DNA of 64,000 nt from JBEKTY01 sp049515555 (GTDB taxonomy: Bacteria > Planctomycetota > Planctomycetia > Pirellulales > Thermoguttaceae), in the NCBI GenBank assembly GCA_049515555.1, contig JBEKTY010000001.1, positions 1-64,000 on the forward strand, written 5' to 3'. The position numbers were made by a program, and so were the translations under genes. The notes under the pieces were generated by a model. The model was not told the origin of the DNA and searched no databases. It was given only the letters and a program-made list of their open reading frames with translations. Shown one piece after another: positions 38,101 through 47,100 of the stretch (position 1 is the stretch's first letter; every line of letters starts with the position of its first letter).

Positions 38101-38137
38101 AGGCCGCAAGTCGTTGGAGAACAAAGACTTGCGGCCT
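38101..38137 (+). terminator. Rho-independent terminator-like hairpin
   Basis: A perfect 12-bp stem, AGGCCGCAAGTC (38101-38112) with GACTTGCGGCCT (38126-38137), has a 13-nt loop and is followed by the T-rich TCGTTGTTTCTTGTTTG. It lies 58 nt after the Rep-like stop and just behind the tRNA 3' half, so it could end either transcript. Confidence 0.7.
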
Positions 38138-38229
38138 TCGTTGTTTCTTGTTTGCGAAATTCACTTCGGCTCTCCAAATCACATTTCGCAAAAATTCGCA
38201 AACGACTCCCCCCTGACGGGCTCCAAGCT

Positions 38230-38415
38230 TCACGTCTTCGATTGTTGAGCAAGTTTGGCAGATAGCTCGGAAACCCGCTTCCAGTCTCCGGCGGCGACGG
38301 CCGCCAGCACTTGCTCTTGCTCCTCCAGTTGGCTGTCGCCCTCGACATACCCATATCGGCGGGCTACCTCGGGCGGCAGGCTCAGCAGGATTCGCCGGTA
38401 GGTGCGGTCGCTCAT
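38230..38415 (-). CDS. Small hypothetical protein, 61 residues
   Basis: The frame extends further upstream, but ATG 38415 has CAGGAGA in front at good spacing. The protein reads MSDRTYRRILLSLPPEVARR, then YGYVEGDSQLEEQEQVL and AAVAAGDWKRVSELSAKLAQ; it is charged and probably helical, with no export signal. No family is recognised. It is oriented against the Rep-like gene, convergent on the tRNA remnant and terminator. Confidence 0.5.
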   Translation of the reverse strand: MSDRTYRRILLSLPPEVARRYGYVEGDSQLEEQEQVLAAVAAGDWKRVSELSAKLAQQSKT

Positions 38416-38873
38416 GGCTCGTAGTCTCCTGTCTGTTAACGTCGTGTAACTCGTGACCAAAACTCCCTCTCCCAGTCGGGCATCCGCAGCCACGCTGCGG
38501 CTGACATCTTCCCCCTCAAGAGCGTGCTGGAGAGAGGTCTTGCGGAAGTGATGAAGGTAAGCCTTGCCTTTCGGATGGGTGGCAGGCGGGCAACTCCCGG
38601 CCACGCAAAGAACAACTTGCCGCCCTGGTAGCCCTGCGAGGAATTGGGAAGAGGGAGGCGTTGAAGAGGCTGGAAATGCTGGAATCAAGGCCGAGAAAGC
38701 CGAGGTAGGCGAGCAGCAACGATGGAATCCCGCAAAATCTGAATCGAGCAGTGCGAGGCAGCCCGCCAGATCGAGGCTGAGTTTGGCACCGAGAGCCGGG
38801 AGGCCCGGTGTGGTCCTCTGGAATGCAATTACTTTCCTGGGCATAGGCCCCACAACTACGAAAGAGAAACACA
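38416..38873. other. 458-nt stretch without a supported gene
   Basis: Open frames on both strands here lack ribosome sites and protein-like composition. The only structure seen is a 7-bp hairpin, CCGCAGC-CAC-GCTGCGG, at 38484-38500, upstream of the 61-residue minus-strand gene; it may be part of its leader or a small palindromic repeat. Confidence 0.4.
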
Positions 38874-39090
38874 ATGAAGAAGATGATGTTGCTGGTAGCG
38901 GATGACCGTGACTTGCCAGGGGCCGATGATCGACGTGATCCTGAACGGGGAACAGGTAACACACATCGACACGAAGAAGTGGACTTCGGCCAAGAAGAAC
39001 CCGGATGGCAGCGATATTCCCGGTTGGCTCAGCAAACCTCTGGCCGAACTTCCCACTAAGGGGCATATCGGCCTGCAAGGAAAGCACGGT
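38874..39090 (+). pseudogene. Remnant of a DUF1080 (3-keto-disaccharide hydrolase-like) gene
   Basis: ATG 38874 begins a signal-peptide-like MKKMMLLVA. After nine codons the frame shifts, and from 38902 the C-terminal part of a DUF1080 protein follows: MTVTCQGPMIDVILNGEQVT, then KKWTSAKKNPDGSDIPGWLS, KPLAELPTKGHIGLQGKHGG. The expected last strand (a PIYFRN-type motif) is missing; unrelated sequence begins at ~39091. About 150 internal residues are lost. The family acts on secreted beta-glucan-like or keto-sugar substrates, but this copy cannot be functional. Confidence 0.65.
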
Positions 39091-39292
39091 GGGTGCGGGG
39101 TGTGTGGTCATATTGTCTTCATCAGTCCGGGCGGCGAACTTCTCGGCGTGGGGCGGGTGCCGTGTGTAGCCGGCGAATACCATCGCGGTAGCTTGCGACT
39201 GGCGTATGTCGTAGCTACGATAAGGGGCGTTTGCCGCCGGCAGCGTGGCCAGGCAGATTTCCGATGGGAAATGTCGGATGAAGGAGACAGCC

Positions 39293-40603
39293 ATGTGCGG
39301 GCATTGGGTTCGTCTTGCAGTCGTGGTGTTGGCAGCGGCATACTGGGCGGGCGTAAGCTGCGGATACGTGTTCGGAGAAGGTCTTGGCGCGGGCAGCGCG
39401 AAAGTGCTGCACGTGGCGTCGCAGGGGGCCGACTACAAGAGCATCCAGGCGGCGGTGGACGCGGCGGGGCCCGGCGTCGAGATCATTGTCGCCAGCGGCA
39501 CCTACACGGAGTCCATTTGGATTGCGAAGGCCGGGCTCACGCTGCGGTCGGCCAACAAGCACGGGGCCAAGATCGTGGCCCCGCAAAAGAAAGACGCGTT
39601 CGGATTGGGAGAAGACGCGAACAACATCACCTTGGACGGATTCGACATCACCGCGCCCGGCGGAAATGGCGTCCAGACCAACCGGACCGGGACCAGGCAC
39701 GTCTTCAATCACCATACGATCGTCAGGAATTGTTACGTCCATGACTGCGGCTGCGGCGGGATTCAGCTCAACCACGGAGATTATCGCACCGTGGAGTACA
39801 ATATCGTCCATCACTGCGCCTCGACAGGCCCTTGGGGCCAGAGCGGCATCTCCTTCTGGCAGGCCATCGCGCTGGACCGGGAGCCCGGTTTCCATATCAT
39901 CGTCCGCGGGAACATCCTTTGGAACAACAGCAATCCGCCCAAGGGGACCGACGGCAACGGACTGATCATCGACGATTTCCGAAACACCCAGTACGGCAGC
40001 ACCAACGGCGCATACCCCAACAAGACGCTGGTGGAGAACAACGTCGCCTACCACAATGGCGCCCGCGGAATCCATGTTTTTCTCAGCGATCACGTAGTCG
40101 TGCGCAACAACACGGTCTACCACAACAACTGGGACAGCACCAACAACGCCACCTGGCGCGGCGAGCTGAGTTGCGTAAAAAGCAGCGACGTGAAGTGGTA
40201 CAACAACATCGCCGTGGCCAGTTCCGCGCTGAACGGCAACAACACGGCGATGATGGACGGCGGCGGCAACCAAGGCACCGAGTGGGCCGGCAACCTCCTG
40301 CTGGACAGCGACAAGCCGGCGACGCCGTCGGTGAAGATCTCGGGCGGGGCGGACCGGAAGGTGGTCCTGGCCAACAACCTCGTGGGTTCCGACCCGCGGT
40401 TCGTGGCGCCGGGCACCGGCGTCGGCGCCGATTTCCGCCTGAAAGCCGGCAGTCCGGCCATAGGAGCCGCCCGTGCGGCGGACGCGCCGACCAAAGACCT
40501 GCTGGGCAGGAAGCGGGACAAAAAGCCTGACATCGGAGCGTATGAGTTCGGAGCGAAAGAAGAACCGGCCGTCTCGGAAATAGGCGGCCCCAAGAAGGAA
40601 TGA
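39293..40603 (+). CDS. Secreted right-handed beta-helix protein
   Basis: 436 residues. ATG 39293 is chosen for AAGGAG at 39281-39286; the frame is open to 39245. The N-terminus MCGHWVRLAVVVLAAAYWAG is a signal peptide, and the following VSC could be a weak lipobox. Residues ~45-350 are a pectate-lyase-like beta-helix (SIQAAVDAAGPGVEIIVASG, NNITLDGFDITAPGG, HVVVRNNTVYHNN). It closes with SPAIGAARAADAPTKDLLG and DIGAYEFG, the usual cap of choice-of-anchor Q-type helices. It resembles secreted polysaccharide-processing helices, but no catalytic set is assignable. It lies inside the block bounded by inverted leader repeats, with an 83-residue gene 4 nt behind it. Confidence 0.85.
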   Translation: MCGHWVRLAVVVLAAAYWAGVSCGYVFGEGLGAGSAKVLHVASQGADYKSIQAAVDAAGPGVEIIVASGTYTESIWIAKAGLTLRSANKHGAKIVAPQKKDAFGLGEDANNITLDGFDITAPGGNGVQTNRTGTRHVFNHHTIVRNCYVHDCGCGGIQLNHGDYRTVEYNIVHHCASTGPWGQSGISFWQAIALDREPGFHIIVRGNILWNNSNPPKGTDGNGLIIDDFRNTQYGSTNGAYPNKTLVENNVAYHNGARGIHVFLSDHVVVRNNTVYHNNWDSTNNATWRGELSCVKSSDVKWYNNIAVASSALNGNNTAMMDGGGNQGTEWAGNLLLDSDKPATPSVKISGGADRKVVLANNLVGSDPRFVAPGTGVGADFRLKAGSPAIGAARAADAPTKDLLGRKRDKKPDIGAYEFGAKEEPAVSEIGGPKKE

Positions 40604-40607
40604 GAGG

Positions 40608-40859
40608 ATGGTGAATGCCCTTTCACCTGGGCTGAGCCGGTGGTCGCCTCGGGGCGGGGTGTTGCGCTGCCGCATCGAGGACGGCGGCGGCGAGGATGGC
40701 TCCTTGCCGGTCATCTACGTGGACGACCGGGAGTTCACATGGGACGAGTTCGGCACGATGCTCTGCACCTACGCCGGCTGGGGAATGCGTATCGTTTTTG
40801 TCCCCGACGACGAACTGGATCGGACGCTGAAGACCGCCGTCCGGGAACCGGAAAGGTGA
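40608..40859 (+). CDS. Small acidic protein of unknown function, 83 residues
   Basis: ATG 40608 lies 4 nt after the beta-helix stop, so the two are probably cotranscribed. The core VIYVDDREFTWDEFGTMLCT, then YAGWGMRIVFVPDDEL, is a pattern I associate with small conserved cytosolic planctomycete proteins (DUF7713-like, from memory). No export signal, so its product stays inside while the neighbour is secreted. Function unknown. Confidence 0.6.
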   Translation: MVNALSPGLSRWSPRGGVLRCRIEDGGGEDGSLPVIYVDDREFTWDEFGTMLCTYAGWGMRIVFVPDDELDRTLKTAVREPER

Positions 40860-40896
40860 GGCGGCTGGAGATCGCCACCTGGGGGCGTGGCGACAT

Positions 40897-41050
40897 GGGG
40901 AGTTTCCCCGGGAAGTTTTTCGGGTCATCCCGAAATCGGCAAAAGTGCCGTGCCTTCCAGGCTTTACTACATTTTCGCGAGTTCTTGCTCCGGAATCAAG
41001 AACACGGGGAAAAATGCAAGAAATTGAGGACCACGGGTGTCGAGACACCC
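40897..41050 (-). repeat. Conserved hairpin-rich leader repeat, right copy
   Basis: Read on the minus strand this 154-nt segment parallels 36930-37084: GGGTGTC-x-GACACCC hairpin (41035-41050), CCCCGTGTTCTT, ATTCCG, CACGGCACTT, TTTCGGGATGAC and AACTTCCCGGGGAAA. Here GTTCTTG pairs perfectly with CAAGAAC, a different base pairing from the left copy at the same place. No Rep-like gene follows it; it reads into the antisense of the 83-residue gene. Confidence 0.65.
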
Positions 41051-41091
41051 GGCCGACCGTCGAGGCCATCGCCGCCGAGATACGTTTCGCA

Positions 41092-41107
41092 AAAAAGGGT
41101 CCTTTTT
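41092..41107 (-). terminator. Weak terminator-like palindrome behind the giant gene
   Basis: On the minus strand AAAAAGG-AC-CCTTTTT ends in a T run about 42 nt after the giant gene's stop. The loop is only 2 nt, so the hairpin is marginal. Confidence 0.25.
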
Positions 41108-41148
41108 CGGCGCGTCCGACCAAAGGGTTGGGTTCCTGAGACGAAACG

Positions 41149-44100
41149 CTACCGCGAGGCCAGCACGGCATCAACGGCCGAGCGAGCAGTGCCGTCCTCC
41201 TCTGCTGAGCGTTTCTTCGCCGCTGACTGCAAGAGGTCGAACAACCACCCGAGTTCGTTTGCCAACGTGCTCGGTTTCGAGGCCAGCAGTGCGGCGTCGT
41301 GCGACTTCGCCGACTTGGATGGGGTGGCTGCCGGGCCGCTGCTGCCCTTGGTGGCCGCGGAGGTCGGCTTCCCCAAGACTTGCGCCGACTGCTGTTGTTT
41401 GCCCGCGACAGGCGCTACCTGGTCATTGCCCTTCACGGTGGTCGTCGTCGGCCCCAACGACCGCGGAAGAACGATGCGCGACTCCGGCGCCAATGACGTC
41501 CCGGGGGTTCCGACACTGATCTTCCCGCTCAAACGCCGCGCCACTTCGGTGGTCGCGCCAGCGGACGGACTTGAAGATTCCGGCTTGAGCTTCGTCGGTG
41601 CGACTTGAGGCTGAACCGGCGAACTGCCGGTCGCAACGTGCTTTGCCTGCGACGTGGTGTTCGCGGCCGTGCCGAGCGACTTGCCCGAGGTGCCGCTTCC
41701 GATCAGCAGCGTAACAGGTTGCGGCAGAGCAGAAGTCGCGTTGCCGGGGCTCGCTGTGACGACAGTTGCAGGACTCTGCTCAACCGGCTGGACAGCGACA
41801 GGATTGGCGCCGACCGCGCCTGCCGAAACGACGTTGCCAGCGCCCGCGGCGAAGGGCAATGGCGATTGGACGGCGGTGCCAGACTTCGTGACCGGGCCGC
41901 ACGTCGTCTGGCCTGTGGTCGCGGCTTCCGCCGAGCTGTTAGGTGCAGTCGGAGCCGGAGCGAGCCCGCCGCCGCCCAGATCGATGCTGAGCGCGCTCAG
42001 GTCGATTGCCTGGCCGAGGTCGCTGGCGAGCACCACGGCGCCGTTGCCGGTGATGCTCAGGTTGGTGCCGGGCGTCAACGCGCCGGCGCTGGCCACAATC
42101 AGGGTGCCGTCGTTGACCGTGGTGCCGCCCTGGCAGTCGTTGTTGCCGCTGAGGGTCACGGTGCCGCCGGTGTCTTTTGTCAAGCTGCCCGGGCCCGAAA
42201 GATCGGCGATGACCGTGCCGCTCCTGAGGTCAAAGCAAGCGGCATTGAGCGCCCCACCCACCACGCTACCGTCATCCACCGTAAGTGTTCCACCGACACT
42301 CACCGTTGCGCCGACTGTCATCTCCAACCGTGCGCCAGCGGTCACGCTCACGTCCTCCGTGATCGTCAGTGCCCCGTTGGACGCGATCGCCACGCAGCCG
42401 GCGTTGCCGATGGCCAACGAGTTCGCTTCTTCGGCGTTGTCCACGATTATGGTTCGAGGGGTGTCGACCACGGTATCCACGGTGCGGTCGGGATAGGCCG
42501 GCGGCGAGCCGGTCCAGCGGGTCCCATTCTCCCAGTCGTCGTCGGCCGAACCATTCCATGTCATCGTGTGGGAAACAAAGACCCAAGTTTCCTTGGTGCC
42601 GCGCTGAAGCAGGTTGCCGGCGCGGTCGGCAATCTGCGAACCCGGTGCCGCCAGCAGCAGGGCATAGGCGCCGAGCCGGTTCGTCAGGCCGGCCAGGTTG
42701 CCCAGGGTCCAGGTCGCATCGTCCATCGTGGTCAGGGTGGCGCTGCCCGGCAGGAGATTGTCGCCGCCGTCGTAGGTGAGCACCAGATCACACAAGTCGC
42801 AATGATCGACGGGCTTACTGAACACAATCTGGATTTGGCTCACAGGTGAGATCGAGGGAGCGGGCGTCACATCGATGATACTGACACTTGGCGGCACGGC
42901 GTCCCTGACCCACGTTTCGACGGCATCGCCGGCGAGCGGGTTGCCGGCCGCGTCTTGAATCCCCGAGCCGGCGGCGGAAAGCGTCAGGCGATACTCGCCG
43001 TTAGCAGCGGTCAGCGGCGCGAGGTTTCCCAAGGTCCAGGTGGCGTTGTCGCTGGAGGTGAGGGTTGCCGCCCCGCCCGTCAACAAGTTTCCGCCGCCGT
43101 CACAAGTCAAGGACAGATCGGCCAGGTTAAAGCCCGTTACGGGTTCACCGAATTGGATGGTGATGCGGCCGACCGGGGTGTGCCGCGGATCGGGGTCCAC
43201 GGCCACGATGCCCGCCGTGGGCGGCGTGGTGTCGACCACCCAGGTGTCAACGGCATCGAGCGGCAGCGGGTTGCCGGCCAAGTCCTGGATGCCCGATCCG
43301 GCCGCGGTGAGCGTGAGAACATACCGGCCGGGTGGGGCGGTGAGGCCGCCCAGGTTGCCCAACGTCCAGTTCATGCCGTCTGTCGTGGCCACCGTCTGAT
43401 CGCCGGTCAGCAGGTTTTCGCCGCCGTCACGGGTGAGACTCAGGTCGGCGAGGTTCACCCCGGCAACCGGTTCGTTGAAGACGATGACAATCTGGTCGAC
43501 GGCCGTGCGGCGCGGGTCGGGGGCAACATCAACGATATGCGCTTGCGGCGGGGTGCAGTCGGTCTCCCATACCTCGAAAGTCCCAGCCGCCGGCGAATTG
43601 CCAAACAGGTCGGTGATGCCGGACGTTTCCCCGTCAAGTGTGAGCATGTAAATGCCCTCCGGCGAGGTCAACGCGGCCAAGTTTCCGAGAGTCCAGTTGG
43701 CGGAATCACTGGTCGACAGCACCTGGTCACCGGTCAGCGGAATTTCGACACCGTTGCGCGTCAGCGTCAGATCGTCCAAGTCGAAGTTGACAACCGCCTT
43801 GCTGAACACCAGCGTGACCTGGCTAACGCCCTGGCTGGACGGGTCGGAGGCGACCGCCGCGAACTGCGCGGTCGGCCGGGTGGTTTCCATCGTCCAGGTC
43901 GTGCTCGCCGACATGGCCAACGAATTGCCGGCCAGGTCGCGAATGTCGAGATTGGCGGGCGTCAACTCGAGGGTGTAGTTGCCGTCGGCCGCGGTCGCGC
44001 CGTCGAGGTTGGGCAGGGTCCAGGTAATGCCGTCGCTGGACGTGAGGATGTTCGCCCCGGTAAGCAGGTCGGCCCCGCCGTCGCGCGTCAGCCGCACGTC

Positions 44101-47100
44101 GTCCAGCCCCAGCCCGCGGACGGCTTCAGTGAAGACGATCGTGATCTGCGAAACAGGCGTATTCCGCAGATTGGGCACGACGCCGGCAATCGAAACGGCC
44201 GGCGCGGTGCGGTCGATGGTGAAGAACCGGACGCAATCGTCGCCCGCAGTCCCGTCGCCGTTGCCGTCCAGGAAATTCCGGCTCAGACTGTCCATGATCC
44301 TGCTGCCGTGAACCGTGAACCGGTAATTCCCCGGCGGCAGCAGCGTGGGGTACGGCGCGGGAAGGAGACTGACGACCGCCGTGGACTGATCGAGGTATCC
44401 GACGCCCGGGGCATAGAGCGCCGCCAGCGGATAAACCACGTCGTCGCCGTCGTCGAAGGTCCCGTCCGGGCCGGCCCAGCGAAATTCATAGGCCGCCGGG
44501 TCGCCGGCGCCGAGCATCCGGGCGTCGCTGAAGGTCACTGTCAACCGGGAAGGAGACCCGTTGGTGGGCTGCCCGAGCTCGACGAGCTGCGGGGACGTCT
44601 GGAGGACGGTCGGCGGCGGCGCGTCGCCCGGCGTCTGAGCGGCGATGCTCACCATCGCCAGGCCTCCGTTGGCCGTATCGCCTACCAGTCGGAACGTGTT
44701 GTCGTAGATGGTTTTGATGCCTTGGGCCGCCCAGAGCTCCACCTCCGCGGCGCCGCCGTTCTGGAAATACACCAACGTCAGGCCGTAGCCGCCCGCCGCG
44801 GGGAAATTGAAGGTCCCAAGGGTGTCGTTCGCGCCGCGCAACAGGTCGCCCAGAAGCATGTCGCCAGCCGTGCCGCCGGTGCAGCCAACGCCGCTGACGA
44901 AGGTGGCGCCGCCGATCTGCAAGCTGAAGCCGTCGTCGCTGTTCACGCCGAACGTCCAGTCGCCCGCGGTGGGAATGTACACTCTCCCCGTGGCCCTGAG
45001 GACAAAGCAGTTGTAGTTGACCGAGTTGGGCATGCCGGGGAAGGGCCGGTCGCCGGTGAACCGCCCGGGCGAGCCGGTGTTCAGGTAGTTGATGGTCGTC
45101 ACCGTCTCGCTGGCCGACCAGCTCTGGTTCGCAACGTTGTCGATCACCGACTCGGCGTCGGCTAGGTTGGCAATGCTGCCCAGGTTCGACTGGTAATTGG
45201 TGACCGCGAAACCCGGCGGGGGTAACGGCACCATCGCCAGGCCGCCGTTGGCCGTGTCGCCCACCAGGCGGAAGGTGGAATCGTAACTGCCTCTCGTGCC
45301 TGGTGCCGCGTAGAGTTCGACTTCCGCTCCGCCGGTGTTTTGGAAGTATACCAGGGTCAGGTCATAAACGCCCTCGGCGGGGAAATTGAAGGTCCCAAGG
45401 GTGTCGTTCGCGCCGCGCAACAGGTCGCCCAGAAGCGTGTCGCCACCCGTGCCGCCGGTGTAGCCAACGCCGCTGACGAAGGTGGCGCCGCCGATCTGCA
45501 AGCTGAAGCCGTCGTCGCTGTTCACGCCGAACGTCCAGTCGCCCGCGCTGGGGATGTACACGCTCCCCGTGGCCTTGACGACGAAGCGGTCGTACTCGGG
45601 TGCGTTGGGCATCCCGGGGAACGACCGGTCGCCCGCGAAGTGTCCGCCCCAGCCGGTGTTCACATAGTTGATCGTCGCGGCCGTCTCGCTCACCGACCAG
45701 GCGGGATTGTCGATCACCGACTGGGCCGAGGCCAGGTTCCAGACGCCGCCGCCGAGGTTGGCCTTGTAGTTGGTCACGGCGAAGCCGGGCGCGCCTGCAC
45801 TGGTCACGGACAGGCCGCCGTTGGCCGTATCGCCCACCAGGCGGAACGTGTTGTCGTAACCGGTCTTCATGCCTTGGGCCGCCCAGAGTTGCAGCGCCGC
45901 TCCGCCGTAGTTCTGGAAATACAAGAGCGTCAGGTCGTAATTGCCCGCGCCGAGGAAATTGAAGGTCCCCAGGGTGTCGCTCGCTGAGCGCATCCAGTCG
46001 CAGGCGAGCGTGTCGTCGCCGGCACTGGAATAGTTCGTGCCGCTTACGAACGTGGTACCGGTGAGCTCCAAGCTGAAGCCGTCATCGCTGGTGACGCCGA
46101 ACGTCCAGTCGCCCCCGCTGGGAACGGAGATCGTCCCCGTAACCCTGAGTACGAAATTGTTGTACTCGACCTGGTTGGGCATGTTGGGGAAGGGCCTGCC
46201 GCCGGCGAATTGCCCGTCCGGGCCGGTGTTCAGGTAATTGATGGTCGCCGCCGTCTCGCTTACCGACCAACTCCGGTCTGCCGGATTGTCGATCACGGAT
46301 TGGGCGTCGGCCAGGCTGCCGATGCTGGCGGTGCTTGCCTTGTAGTTGGTCACGGCGAAGCCGGCCATGGGTGCGCTCGACACGGACAGGCCGCCGTTGG
46401 CCGTGTCGCCCACGAGGCGGAACGCGGAATCGAACGTTGTCTTGGTACCTTCGGCCGCGTACAGCTCCACCTCCGCCCCCCCCCAACCCTGGAAGTACAC
46501 CAGCGTCAGCTCGTAGTTGCCCGCGGCGGGAAAGGAGAACGTCCCCAGCGTATCGCCGGGCCCGCGCCCGCTATCGTAAAGGAGGGTGTCGCCGCCCGTG
46601 GCGCCCGTATAGTTCACGCCGCTCTGGAAGTCGGCGCCACCGAGTTCCAGGCTGAAGCCGTCGTCACTGTTCACGCCGAAGGTCCACTCGCCCGCGCTGG
46701 GAATGAAAACTATTCCCGTGGCCCTGACGACGAAGTTGTCGCACTCGGCCGTACCGGCCATGTTGGGGAAGGGTTTGTCGCCGCCGAAATGAGCGCCCGA
46801 GCCTGTGTTCAGATAGTTGATGGTCGCCGCCGTCTCGCTTACCGACCAACTCTGGTCTGCCGGATTGTCGATCACGGATTGGGCGTCGGCCAGGCTGCCG
46901 ATGCTGAGGTTGGCCTGGTAGTTGGTCACCGCGAAGCCGGGAACCAGGTTGGCGGACGGGACCTCGATCGAGAACCAGCGGCGGCTGGCGCCGACGACGC
47001 CCGGGGCCTCCGCTGTTACGCCGCCCCGCAGAACCACGACCACGTAGTCGTTGGCAGGGGCCACGTAAACGGGGACCGTCCAAAGGTACGACCCCGTGTT

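Noticed and set aside
38416..39294. Upstream extension of the 61-residue minus-strand gene to 354 residues
   Set aside because: The extension has no protein-like pattern, overlaps the DUF1080 remnant antisense, and the internal ATG at 38415 has the only good ribosome site.
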